A stretch of 64,000 nucleotides of DNA from Gracilimonas sp040904925 (lineage in GTDB: Bacteria > Bacteroidota > Rhodothermia > Balneolales > Balneolaceae): assembly GCA_040904925.1 (NCBI GenBank), contig JBBDSP010000004.1:1-64000 (forward strand). Direction: 5' to 3'. Positions within the stretch are counted from its first letter, which is position 1. Every line of letters begins with the position of its first letter. Positions 35,853-44,309 of this stretch are shown piece after piece. The position numbers were made by a program, and so were the translations under genes. The notes under the pieces are model-generated. The model ran no database searches. It saw only the letters and a program-made list of their open reading frames with translations, and was not told the origin of the DNA.

Positions 35853-36227
35853 ATGAAGGTGCTGACCTCTTTTCTTATATGCACAATAATCGTTTCGGGC
35901 TGTCAGATTTTTGGCTCTGATGATGATACATTTACGGTGTCTCCTGATGAAGTTTCGGTCATTGAAAAGAATGTTGATTCGGTTACTTTCAAAGTGTTGA
36001 ACAACTGTGCCTCTGCATGCTGGGTAAATTTGGGAGAAAAAGTGAACAAGGCCGGAAACAGCTTTGAGATCCGGTTGATCGCTGAAAATTCAGGTGAAAA
36101 TTGCCTGGCTGTTTGCTTAGAATTGGAGCGAACGGTATCAGTTGATATTGAAACCCCCGGCAAGTACTCTTTTGAGTTCATTCACCGTGATAGTCTATAT
36201 CACGATATCGAGCTAAGCTTCCCCTGA
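35853..36227 (+). CDS. Small lipoprotein with paired cysteines
   Basis: A 124-residue protein with a lipobox IIVSGC (Cys17) after a short signal peptide. The mature part is beta-rich and contains two CxxxC pairs, CASAC (near residue 50) and CLAVC (near residue 87), which could form disulfides. I do not recognise a family. Its last 15 bases overlap the end of the opposing mscS-like gene, so the two are convergent with no room for a separate terminator. A 140-base gap from tonB makes it a separate unit. Confidence 0.6.
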   Translation: MKVLTSFLICTIIVSGCQIFGSDDDTFTVSPDEVSVIEKNVDSVTFKVLNNCASACWVNLGEKVNKAGNSFEIRLIAENSGENCLAVCLELERTVSVDIETPGKYSFEFIHRDSLYHDIELSFP

Positions 36228-37241
36228 TTTTTCTGAGGTTTTAGAATCCTCGGAACCGTGTTTAATATCTTTATTCCCCATATCCAATCCTGAACGTACA
36301 TGAAGGTCTCGTTGTGGGAAGGGTATCTCGATGTCATATTCAGCAAATTTACGTACGATGGCCTGATTCAGTTCATTTTGAACGCCATATCTTGTCTTCA
36401 CATCCGGAACCCAAACAAATAATTTCATATTCCAGGAAGAATCGCCAAAGCTTCGAAGGTGAACATCATGTTTGGGGGTTTTAAGAACATGCTCACTTTC
36501 CTCCGCCACTTCATTCAATGCTTTGAGCACTTTATCCAGGTCAGAGGAATAGGAAACACCAACTTCTATACCCAACCTATAAGTGGTATCTCCATGGGAG
36601 AAGTTGATCACATCTTTGGATACAAACTCCGAATTCGGAACAATGATCGAAATATTATCCAGCGTTTTTACGGTGGTGGAACGAATGTTGATCTCTTGCA
36701 CATCTCCTTCAATATCACTCACGGATACACGGTCGCCAACGCTTATGGGCCGTTCAAACAGGACGATCAGACCTGAAATAAAATTTGAAGTGACGTTTTG
36801 TAAGCCAAAACCAATACCAACAGAAAGAAAACCAAAAATAACGGCGAGTCCCGTCAGGTTGATCCCAAGGAATTGAAAGGATATAAATATCCCGATCACT
36901 ACGATTACATACTGTGTCATGCGGGCAAGCGTGTACCTAAGACCGCTGTCTTTCACAAACCGGGGAAGCACTCGATTGTTCAACATACGTTTCACAAATG
37001 AAGCTAACATGGCAAATCCAATTATAAGAAGAACAAAAACCACAAGCTTCAGAAAGGTAACGGGATTATCCTGAATACTGAAAAGGTGTACTTGTAACAG
37101 ATCCCAGATATATTCCAAAGACTCAGAGAGTGTATAATTTGAGGGGTTTGGAATTTGGAAAGCAGAATCGGCAGAAATAATATTTCCGCTATCAGCAGAA
37201 AGTGAATCTACTTGTTGATTTGATGTAGGTAATTGACTCAT
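36213..37241 (-). CDS. MscS-family mechanosensitive channel
   Basis: A small-conductance channel that opens under membrane tension and releases solutes after osmotic downshock. The 342-residue protein has about 45 polar residues, then three helices (about 58-85, 100-125, 130-160). The pore helix region reads GLAVIFGFLSVGIGFGLQN, followed by ISGLIVLFERPISVGDRV and the beta domain (EGDVQEINIRSTTVKTLDN). The C-terminal alpha/beta domain ends in PFPQRDLHV. It is a single gene whose 3' end overlaps the lipoprotein gene on the other strand. Confidence 0.93.
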   Translation of the reverse strand: MSQLPTSNQQVDSLSADSGNIISADSAFQIPNPSNYTLSESLEYIWDLLQVHLFSIQDNPVTFLKLVVFVLLIIGFAMLASFVKRMLNNRVLPRFVKDSGLRYTLARMTQYVIVVIGIFISFQFLGINLTGLAVIFGFLSVGIGFGLQNVTSNFISGLIVLFERPISVGDRVSVSDIEGDVQEINIRSTTVKTLDNISIIVPNSEFVSKDVINFSHGDTTYRLGIEVGVSYSSDLDKVLKALNEVAEESEHVLKTPKHDVHLRSFGDSSWNMKLFVWVPDVKTRYGVQNELNQAIVRKFAEYDIEIPFPQRDLHVRSGLDMGNKDIKHGSEDSKTSEKSGEA

Positions 37242-37297
37242 AAACCTGATTTTTAATTCCTTCCAAAATAACGTTGTAAATCAAACCATCAAACAAC

Positions 37298-37325
37298 AAA
37301 AAAGGCCGGACAAATGCCCAGCCTT
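37298..37325 (-). terminator. Intrinsic terminator after glgP
   Basis: Read leftward, AAGGCTGGG (37325-37317) pairs with TCCGGCCTT (37310-37302) around CATTTG, with one or two G-U pairs, and is followed by TTTTTG. It lies about 115 bases beyond the glgP stop, after a REP-like palindrome. Confidence 0.75.
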
Positions 37326-37403
37326 TAATTTTATGTCCCATTTTAAATCTTTTGCCGGGACAATGCTGAATTGCTTTTTTACTTGTTTCAATACGCTTTC
37401 TAC

Positions 37404-37431
37404 TGGTTCCATACGCTCTGCGTTGGAACCA
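37404..37431. repeat. REP-like palindrome
   Basis: TGGTTCCA pairs with TGGAACCA, and inside it ACGC pairs with GCGT around TCT. It resembles the widespread GTTCCCACGCTCTGCGTGGGAAC palindrome class in both arms and in the CTCTGCG loop. It lies 8 bases beyond the glgP stop. Confidence 0.6.
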
Positions 37432-37438
37432 AAGCTTT

Positions 37439-39913
37439 TTACTTCAAACTTACTTTCGGCGCTTTCCAAATCTCATCGTTGTAATCGTTGATGGTTCTGT
37501 CACTGGAGAATTTTCCGATATTCGCGGTGTTAAGAATCGCCTTCCGGTTCCATTCTTCCTGATCTTTAAACGCCTCAGAAACTTCATCCTGCTTGTTGAC
37601 ATACGCTTCGTAATCGGCCAGCACCATAAAGTAATCGCCTTCATGCAGTAATGCATTGATGATCGGCTCAAACAGCTCCTTATCTCCATTGCTGAAGAAT
37701 CCATCGCGAATTTGATCGAGGGCCTCTTTCAGTTCTTCATTGACATTGTAATAATCCCAGGGATTGTAGCCTTCACGCCGAAGCTGATCAATGTCTTCTT
37801 CCTCAAGTCCGAATATGAAGATATTGTCATCCCCAACTTCTTCTTTGATCTCCACATTGGCGCCATCCAAAGTTCCGATGGTAAGTGCTCCATTCAGAGC
37901 AAACTTCATATTACCGGTCCCGGAGGCTTCCATTCCGGCTGTTGAGATCTGTTCAGAGAGATTCGCAGCCGGGATCAGTTTCTCGGCAAGAGTCACGCTG
38001 TAATTTTGCAGAAAGACACACTTCAACTTTTCATTCACTTCCGGATCGTTATTCACTACTTCAGCAATGCTGTTGATAAGCTTGATGTGAAGTTTGGCCA
38101 TGGTGTACCCCGGAGCAGCCTTTCCGGCAAAGATCACAGTTCGCGGTGAGATGTCCAGATCGGGATTTTCTTTGAGCCGGTTGTACAGGGTGATCACATG
38201 CAGCGCCGCCATCAACTGTCGCTTGTACTCATGAATGCGCTTGATCTGAATATCAAACATAGAATTTGGGTCCACATCAACATCATTATTCTCTTTGATG
38301 TATTTCGCCAGCTTCTTCTTGTTGTCGAGTTTAATTTCAGCAAATTTCTTACGGAATTTTTTGTCTTCAGCATAATCATTGATCTTCTTCAGCTCATCAA
38401 GGTCGGTGATCCAATCATCTCCAATTTGTTCAGAGATCAGGTCAGATAATTCCGGGTTGCACTGCTTTAGCCAGCGACGTGGGGTAATTCCATTCGTTTT
38501 ATTGGTGAATTTATCAGGGTACATCTCATCAAAATCACGGAACATGGATTGCTTCAACAAGCGAGAGTGCATGGCGGCAACACCATTTACTTTGCGGGCC
38601 CCCACAATTCCAAGATGCGCCATATGAACTACCGGATGTTCGTCTTCACTGATAATGCTCATTCGTCGCTGACGGCTTTTATCCCCCTCAAACTTCACAT
38701 TAACCTGATCTAAAAAGCGGCGGTTAATTTCGTAAATGATATTAAGGTGACGGGGAAGAAGATTTCTAACTAGTGAAACCGGCCATTTCTCTAGTGCTTC
38801 TGGCAGCAAGGTGTGATTGGTGTAGGCCATGGTATCAACGGTGATATCCCATGCTTTTTCCCATTCCATATGTTCTTCATCCAGCAGGTAACGCATCAGT
38901 TCCGGGATGGCAAGGTTTGGATGGGTGTCGTTGCACTGTATGGAAACTTTTTCCGGGAATTTGGTGAAATCACTGTACTGTTTTTTGAAACGTCGGATGA
39001 TATCCTGCATGGAAGCTGAAACGAGGAAGTATTCCTGCTTCAAGCGCAATTCCTGTCCCACAAATACTTTGTCATTTGGATACAGTACCCGCGAGATATT
39101 TTGCTCCAGTTGATTGTCTTTTACTGCATCAATATACTGCCCCTGATTAAAGCTCTTGAGGTCAATGGATGAAGAAGATTCAGCTTTCCACAATCTCAGA
39201 TAATTCACAATGCCATTGTCGTAGCCGGGAATTGGAGTATCGTAAGCAACCGCTTTTACGCGATGCGTATTTTCCCAGTTATAGTGTGTATTTCCATTGC
39301 TTGATTTAACGACTCCCTGATTTCCATAAAACTCTACCGGATACTGAACTTTGGGGCGAACCGTATCCCAGGGATTGCCATATTTAAGCCAGAGGTCAGG
39401 GCGCTCAACCTGGTAGCCATCCTGTATTTTTTGATAGAAAATACCGTAATCGTAGCGAATTCCATGGCCGATAGCAGGAATTCCCAATGTTGCCATTGAA
39501 TCGAGAAAACAAGCCGCAAGCCGGCCCAAACCTCCATTTCCAAGTCCGGCATCCCATTCCTGATCTCTGATATCTTCGTAAGAAAGGTCAAGCTCACCAA
39601 GTGCTTCAGCTACAAGATCCCGAACATTCAGGTTTACCAGCATATTATCCAGTAACCGCCCGATCAGGTATTCCATTGACAGGTAGTACACTCGTTTTGC
39701 ATCGGTTTTATAGTAGTGCTGCTGGGTTTTTAAGAGCCGGTCGTTGAGCCGATCCATGATGGTCAGTGCCACACTCTGATATTTATCCCAACCGGTAACA
39801 GAGTATTCATCCTTGGCAAGCGTGTGTCGTAAATGCAGTTTTATATCTTCGCGCAGTGAATCCCTATCCATACCGGAGCGGATGTTCACGTTCGTTGCTT
39901 TATTCTTACTCAT
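37439..39913 (-). CDS. glgP: Glycogen phosphorylase
   Basis: GlgP releases glucose-1-phosphate from glycogen ends. From the ATG at 39913 the protein has 824 residues, the usual GT35 length. It shows DAGLGNGGLGRLAACFLDS near residue 100, GHGIRYDYGIFYQKI, THPNLAIPELMR and the PLP region EASGTGNMKFALNGALTIGT with the cofactor Lys near residue 645. It is the last gene of the leftward run cca-ispE-glgP, but is separated from ispE by a word-repeat hairpin. With glgB and malQ it completes the glycogen breakdown set. Confidence 0.96.
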   Translation of the reverse strand: MSKNKATNVNIRSGMDRDSLREDIKLHLRHTLAKDEYSVTGWDKYQSVALTIMDRLNDRLLKTQQHYYKTDAKRVYYLSMEYLIGRLLDNMLVNLNVRDLVAEALGELDLSYEDIRDQEWDAGLGNGGLGRLAACFLDSMATLGIPAIGHGIRYDYGIFYQKIQDGYQVERPDLWLKYGNPWDTVRPKVQYPVEFYGNQGVVKSSNGNTHYNWENTHRVKAVAYDTPIPGYDNGIVNYLRLWKAESSSSIDLKSFNQGQYIDAVKDNQLEQNISRVLYPNDKVFVGQELRLKQEYFLVSASMQDIIRRFKKQYSDFTKFPEKVSIQCNDTHPNLAIPELMRYLLDEEHMEWEKAWDITVDTMAYTNHTLLPEALEKWPVSLVRNLLPRHLNIIYEINRRFLDQVNVKFEGDKSRQRRMSIISEDEHPVVHMAHLGIVGARKVNGVAAMHSRLLKQSMFRDFDEMYPDKFTNKTNGITPRRWLKQCNPELSDLISEQIGDDWITDLDELKKINDYAEDKKFRKKFAEIKLDNKKKLAKYIKENNDVDVDPNSMFDIQIKRIHEYKRQLMAALHVITLYNRLKENPDLDISPRTVIFAGKAAPGYTMAKLHIKLINSIAEVVNNDPEVNEKLKCVFLQNYSVTLAEKLIPAANLSEQISTAGMEASGTGNMKFALNGALTIGTLDGANVEIKEEVGDDNIFIFGLEEEDIDQLRREGYNPWDYYNVNEELKEALDQIRDGFFSNGDKELFEPIINALLHEGDYFMVLADYEAYVNKQDEVSEAFKDQEEWNRKAILNTANIGKFSSDRTINDYNDEIWKAPKVSLK

Positions 39914-39943
39914 AATTCTTTTCTCTGATCTATATACTCTTTT

Positions 39944-40036
39944 AGGAGGCAATGAAAGTTGAAAGTTGATAGGATGATATTGCCAAAAATGACTTAAAGA
40001 GCAGTATCACTCTGTCAACTTTCAACTTTCAACCCT
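39944..40036. repeat. Heptad-word hairpin between ispE and glgP
   Basis: TGAAAGTTGAAAGTTGA (39953-39969) and its exact reverse complement (40015-40031) form a 17-bp stem, extended by AGGAGG and CCTCCT outside it. The arms are made of the heptad GAAAGTT repeated. The right arm, read leftward, begins with the TGA stop codon of ispE itself. The 45-base loop has no notable feature. There is no long T-tract directly after the stem. Confidence 0.75.
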
Positions 40037-40901
40037 CCTTTAAATAAATTCCCTGGTCCGGCTCAAATTTTGGTCTGGTTAGGTTGGCCGGAAATCCGAG
40101 TTTATGAAACGACTCATAGGCGTTAATTGCAACAAAATCCTGCTCAAAAATGCCAAAAACACTGGAACCGCTTCCACTCATACTGGCGTACTCTGCGCCA
40201 AATTCGTAGAGTTGATCCTTCAGGTTTCCAACTAAATGAAGTCGTGGAAAAACAGCCTTTTCCAATTCATTCATGAGCAGATAACGCCATTCTTCCGGTT
40301 CTTCTTGAAGCAGTACATTCTTTAGGGAGAATTCCGGCTCCGGATTCGGTTCACACATTTGATAAGCTTCAGCCGTACTGCTCTCGATATTTGGGAAAAC
40401 GGTTACGATCCATGCATCAGGTTGAATATCGAGTTCTTCCACTTCATGCCCAAGTCCTGTTGCAAAGCCCGGCTTTCCCTTAATGAAAAAGGGAATATCC
40501 GCGCCGATTTTTTTACCAAGTTCGATAAGATCAGTTTGCGATAACCCGAGGTTGGCGATCTTATTCATCATGCGGAGCGTAGTGGCTGCGTTACTGCTCC
40601 CGCCTCCAAGTCCGGCTCCGCTTGGGATATTCTTTTCTACTTTGAGGTTGAATTCATCTTTGAGGCCCGCCTCTTTTTGTAGCAAACGAATCGCCTTTAC
40701 GATCAAATTTGATTCATCCACCGGAATTTTTGGATCGGACATTTCGAGATGCATACGCCCCGGCTTAACTTCAAACCGGTCATTCCATTCTATAAAACAA
40801 AACCCGGATTCGATGGTATGATACCCGCTATCCAGCTTTTCGAGTACATTCAGCCCGAGATTGATCTTAGCATACGAATTTGAGATCCACAGATCAGCCA
40901 T
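40029..40901 (-). CDS. ispE: 4-diphosphocytidyl-2-C-methyl-D-erythritol kinase IspE
   Basis: IspE phosphorylates CDP-methylerythritol in the MEP route to isoprenoids. The 290-residue GHMP kinase has SYAKINLGLNVL at the N-terminus with the catalytic Lys, the ATP loop PSGAGLGGGSSNAA (about 92-105), the KIGADIPFFI segment with the catalytic Asp, and ASMSGSGSSVFGIF near residue 245. The start overlaps the cca stop by 8 bases, so the two are translationally coupled. Confidence 0.95.
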   Translation of the reverse strand: MADLWISNSYAKINLGLNVLEKLDSGYHTIESGFCFIEWNDRFEVKPGRMHLEMSDPKIPVDESNLIVKAIRLLQKEAGLKDEFNLKVEKNIPSGAGLGGGSSNAATTLRMMNKIANLGLSQTDLIELGKKIGADIPFFIKGKPGFATGLGHEVEELDIQPDAWIVTVFPNIESSTAEAYQMCEPNPEPEFSLKNVLLQEEPEEWRYLLMNELEKAVFPRLHLVGNLKDQLYEFGAEYASMSGSGSSVFGIFEQDFVAINAYESFHKLGFPANLTRPKFEPDQGIYLKEG

Positions 40902-42309
40902 TTTTTAAAAAGTCTTCTTTATGTTCTATCATATAATTAAAAGCCGCGTCATGTTCGTTGGGGATCTCCCCATTTAGAATGGCTTCTTTCACCGCCTCCT
41001 TCACATCACCCACTGTTCTGCTTGGCTTGATGTTAAGTGCGTTCATAATCTCCTCTCCGGAAAGCGGATTTTTCCATTTTCTAATGCGGTCTTTTTCCTC
41101 CACTTGTTTGATCCGTCGCTCTACATAATCAAAGTTATTCTGATATTTTTCGTGTTTATACTCATTCTTTGTGGTGATGTCAGCCCTGCACAATTTCATC
41201 AGGTCATCAATATCATCACCGGCTTCATAAATTAAGCGCCTGATGGCGGAATCCGAAACATCATCTGATACCAGGGCAATGGGGCGAAGGTGAAGCCGCA
41301 CCAGTTTTCGAACGTAACGCATACGTTCATCCAGAGGCAGCCCAAGACGGCGGAAAATGCGTTTGGTCCATTTAGCTCCTAAGGCATCATGGCCATGGAA
41401 GGTCCAGCCTGCTTTTTTATGGAACCGCTGTGTTGGAGGTTTGGCGATGTCGTGCATAATTGCCGCCCATCGCAGCCAAAGGTCGGCGCCCAATTCGATC
41501 ACATTTTCCAAAACCTTCAATGTATGCCAGAAATTATCTTTGTGGCGCACCCCGTCGATCTCTTTCACTCCGTGTAGCTCGTGCATTTCCGGGAAGAATT
41601 CTTTTAGCAATCCGGTTTTAAACAACATGGTAAATCCCAGCGTGGGATTATCACTCATGATGATCTTGTTCAGTTCATCAATGATTCGCTCTTTGGAAAT
41701 GATGTTAATTCTTTCTGCCATATCAGTAATGGCATCAAATGTTTTTTCCTCGATCCTGAAATCAAGCTGGGAGGCAAAACGAATAGCGCGCATCATGCGA
41801 AGCGGATCGTCATCAAATGTTTGATGCGGATCGATCGGTGTTTTAATGACCTTATTTTCAAGGTCTTCCATCCCGCCAAAAGGATCGATCAAAGCCCCGT
41901 AATTTTCTTTATTGAGCGACCATGATAATGCGTTGATGGTTAGATCGCGGCGCAGCTGATCATCTTCCAGCGTCCCATCTTCCACAATGGGTTTGCGCGA
42001 ATTTTTACGGTAGCTTTCTTTCCGGGCACCCACAAATTCAAGTTCCAGCTCGCCTGCTTTAACCTGTGCGGTGCCAAACTGTTTATATACGGCGAGAGAA
42101 GAGCCCTCAATTCTTCCGGCTACTTTTTTTGCAAGATCAATTCCGGACCCAACTGTAACAAAGTCCAGGTCCATCACTCCTTCTTTAAGCCGATTCAGGT
42201 AGTAATCGCGGACATATCCTCCGATAATATAAACGGGGCAGTCCAATTCCTCTGAAGCATCTGCGATGAGAGTAAATATTTTTTGATGTAAAGTTGGTAT
42301 GTTCTTCAT
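40894..42309 (-). CDS. cca: CCA-adding tRNA nucleotidyltransferase with HD domain
   Basis: The enzyme adds or repairs the CCA end of tRNA; the tRNA-Lys gene in this window lacks an encoded CCA and so depends on it. The polymerase head has IIGGYVRDYYLNR (about 26-38) and the metal pair DLDFVT. RRDLTINALSW and DPHQTFDDDPLRMMRAIRF follow. A middle HD phosphohydrolase domain shows MHDIAKPP (about 287). The length (471) and HD domain fit the family of CCA/poly(A) polymerases of Bacteroidota. I chose the ATG at 42309 over a TTG 3 codons upstream. Confidence 0.93.
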   Translation of the reverse strand: MKNIPTLHQKIFTLIADASEELDCPVYIIGGYVRDYYLNRLKEGVMDLDFVTVGSGIDLAKKVAGRIEGSSLAVYKQFGTAQVKAGELELEFVGARKESYRKNSRKPIVEDGTLEDDQLRRDLTINALSWSLNKENYGALIDPFGGMEDLENKVIKTPIDPHQTFDDDPLRMMRAIRFASQLDFRIEEKTFDAITDMAERINIISKERIIDELNKIIMSDNPTLGFTMLFKTGLLKEFFPEMHELHGVKEIDGVRHKDNFWHTLKVLENVIELGADLWLRWAAIMHDIAKPPTQRFHKKAGWTFHGHDALGAKWTKRIFRRLGLPLDERMRYVRKLVRLHLRPIALVSDDVSDSAIRRLIYEAGDDIDDLMKLCRADITTKNEYKHEKYQNNFDYVERRIKQVEEKDRIRKWKNPLSGEEIMNALNIKPSRTVGDVKEAVKEAILNGEIPNEHDAAFNYMIEHKEDFLKNG

Positions 42310-42424
42310 GTGTTTCAAAGCACCGCAAAGATAGGAATGTTCAGGATTGCTTTCAGAGGATTACTGAGATATTTTCACTACCATTAATTATTAAGATTTA
42401 AGTTCTATAATTCAATCAATTGAT

Positions 42425-42826
42425 ATGGGAAATGCAAAAAAATGGGTGATCGCTACTAACGGTACAAAATATGCCAGCGAGGCTGTTAAATATGCCGCAG
42501 AATTATACCGGGACCTTCGGGCCGAACCTGATATCTACATTTTAGTAGTTGCTGTTGATGATGATTCGCTTACTGAAGCTCAGGCTATAACTGAAATGGC
42601 AAAATACTCTTTCGAAGACATTGCCGGCAAAGAGGGCACTTTGAGCACCATGGTCGAGATCGGTGAGCCCGGAAAGGTGATCATTGAGCAATGTAAAAAA
42701 CTGAATGCCGATCACTTATTTATTGGCGGTGCAGATTTTAAATGGGATATAAATGAAGACGCCCCCGGTGGTATCAGTAACTATATCGTCGAGCATATTT
42801 CGGGTGGGATCACGCTTATAAAGTAG
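42425..42826 (+). CDS. UspA-like universal stress domain protein
   Basis: A 133-residue single-domain protein. It starts KKWVIATNGTKYASEAVKYAAEL, a UspA opening in which Asp after VIA/VVA is replaced by Thr-Asn, followed by IYILVVAVDDD, and near the end LNADHLFIGGADF and the VEHISGGITLIK tail matching the UspA phosphate-loop end. The classical G2xG9xGS/T ATP motif is degraded (GGADF...GGIS), so nucleotide binding is uncertain. It is a single cytoplasmic gene, divergent from cca. Confidence 0.7.
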   Translation: MGNAKKWVIATNGTKYASEAVKYAAELYRDLRAEPDIYILVVAVDDDSLTEAQAITEMAKYSFEDIAGKEGTLSTMVEIGEPGKVIIEQCKKLNADHLFIGGADFKWDINEDAPGGISNYIVEHISGGITLIK

Positions 42827-42883
42827 GGCGCTCCTTACTTATTAATTATAGCGTATTTCTAAGGGTATACTCAGAATGAATTT

Positions 42884-43561
42884 TTAGATACTTACTTCTG
42901 AACCCTGAATTTGCTCGCCATATAGAAAATCCATATCCGGTTTTTCGGTGGCATAGTAATGCGCCCAAATGTAGGCATGGCAAAACGCTGTAGCAAGCAG
43001 AGCCGCACCGGAGTCAAAACCAAAGGCGATAGCCCAATGTAATAGAAAGGCATAGGCATACATCCCATTTTCTGTAAAACGAAAAATCCCTTGTTTCACT
43101 AACGGCATTTCCCGGTATTTTGGATCGATGTGATCGGCTCCCGCTGCTCTTTTGAATCCGAAATACCTGACAACACTGTACATGGCGTAGAGGCCAAGAA
43201 TACCGGAAATAACGGTCAGTATAATTCTTGGGGTGAATGGTAAACCGAGACTGCCTTGATCCAGCCAGGCCAGAGTGATCAAGGCAATAAACCGCCCTAC
43301 AAATAAAAGGAAAAACAGGATCACATACCCCCGAAAGCCGATGGTTTTACTCGTAGCGCCTGAGCTGAGCTCGAGTCGCCACGCCAGCCAAACATAGACC
43401 TGATGAACCACAGGAATTGCAATGGTCAACCAAAAGACAAGAGGGAACGGGCGTTGAAGTAACGTCCAGGCAATCCAAACCAGCGGGAGCAATACAGCTA
43501 AGCTGACAGCATGCAGAAGCTGCCCGGTCCAAATGGTTGGAGGGTTTCGGTGGTTCTTCAT
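42884..43561 (-). CDS. Polytopic membrane protein, PEMT/ICMT-like methyltransferase
   Basis: A 225-residue protein with six or so hydrophobic segments. The C-terminal part contains PLVKQGIFRFTENGMYAYAFLLHWAIA and a later EKPDMDFLYGE, which resemble the GIYRYTRNPMY and EE-containing segments of isoprenylcysteine or phospholipid methyltransferases. The central Arg and Pro of that motif are replaced (TENGMY), so the function may be altered. It starts one base after the small membrane gene upstream and is probably co-transcribed with it. The substrate is unknown. Confidence 0.65.
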   Translation of the reverse strand: MKNHRNPPTIWTGQLLHAVSLAVLLPLVWIAWTLLQRPFPLVFWLTIAIPVVHQVYVWLAWRLELSSGATSKTIGFRGYVILFFLLFVGRFIALITLAWLDQGSLGLPFTPRIILTVISGILGLYAMYSVVRYFGFKRAAGADHIDPKYREMPLVKQGIFRFTENGMYAYAFLLHWAIAFGFDSGAALLATAFCHAYIWAHYYATEKPDMDFLYGEQIQGSEVSI

Positions 43562-43562
43562 T

Positions 43563-43772
43563 TTAATTGTTTTTTGTTGGGTCTCTAAAAGAGAACAGGA
43601 TAAAGCCGATGGATAATATGATCATTCCTATTCCGATAAACAGTGATAAGGGATCAGCTATTCCATCATCATAGTAGTCATACAAGTATAAGGCGACCTG
43701 TATTCCGGAAACTAAGCCAAACAGGAAAATGCCTATTACTCTAAGCAGGGTTATTTTTTTAGATCTTACCAT
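43563..43772 (-). CDS. Small two-helix membrane protein
   Basis: A 69-residue protein from the ATG at 43772: a basic start MVRSKKITLLR, a first helix (IGIFLFGLVSGIQVALYLY), a short acidic loop DYYDDGIADP and a second helix (LFIGIGMIILSIGFILF). No family is recognised. The one-base gap to the next gene suggests joint function with the PEMT-like protein. The frame is open 27 codons further upstream, but those residues lack the basic-hydrophobic pattern. Confidence 0.6.
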   Translation of the reverse strand: MVRSKKITLLRVIGIFLFGLVSGIQVALYLYDYYDDGIADPLSLFIGIGMIILSIGFILFSFRDPTKNN

Positions 43773-43922
43773 AGTTTTCGAGTGAGTATATGCCCCGGCG
43801 CATTGTAGGTGTAAAAGGTTATGAGTTAATAAAAGGCTAAAGTTTGAAAACAAGCAACTTTAGAAACTGAAGTCGCAGAATAGTTGGAGGCCGGGCTAAA
43901 CGAACCACGCGGTCCTGACAGG

Positions 43923-43947
43923 CATTCCCAACGAGACGTTGGGAATG
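43923..43947. repeat. REP-like palindrome
   Basis: A perfect 11-bp stem CATTCCCAACG / CGTTGGGAATG with a 3-base loop AGA. It resembles the same palindrome class as 37404-37431 and 46911-46934. It lies at the 3' end of the zinc-ribbon gene, before the accessory cluster. Confidence 0.65.
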
Positions 43948-43965
43948 AGATGAAAGTCGAATATA

Positions 43966-44262
43966 CTACTCATTTACAAAGGATAAATTATTAGCCTCCA
44001 ATGCTTCCTTTAACTTTGGTATTGTACTTGGTCCCATACCGTGCAACGCCAAAATTTCTTTCTCTGTATGCTTTGAAAGCTCTTCAAGTGTAGTCGCCCC
44101 GAAGCTTTCCAATGCTCGTCGTGCAGGAGCACTTATTTCACTCAAAAAACCTTCCTCAGGCTTTTTCTCTTTTTCACAGATTGGACATACTGGACAGTCG
44201 CTGCTTTTATAAAACTCATGCCCCTTGCTACAAATTTTTAGGATTCCCTTCTTGTTTGACAT
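43966..44262 (-). CDS. Zinc-ribbon plus RNA polymerase alpha-CTD-like protein
   Basis: The N-terminal 40 residues carry a metal site, CSKGH (residues 11-15) with CPVCPIC (23-29), of the short zinc-ribbon type. The C-terminal half (about 45-98) is helical, with APARRALESFGATTLEEL, EILALHGMGPSTIPKLKEAL; this matches the helix-hairpin-helix fold of the RNA polymerase alpha C-terminal domain. That domain binds DNA upstream elements and activators. Stand-alone copies exist in Bacteroidota, but the role is unknown. The gene lies 47 bases after a NERD gene on the same strand. Confidence 0.75.
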   Translation of the reverse strand: MSNKKGILKICSKGHEFYKSSDCPVCPICEKEKKPEEGFLSEISAPARRALESFGATTLEELSKHTEKEILALHGMGPSTIPKLKEALEANNLSFVNE

Positions 44263-44309
44263 ACTATTTTCATTTCAGAATATTTTGCTAGACCTATAAA
44301 GACCCAGCG

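Noticed and set aside
37281..37469. Short leftward frame after glgP
   Set aside because: It runs through the REP-like palindrome and the terminator, and its codons overlap the glgP end.
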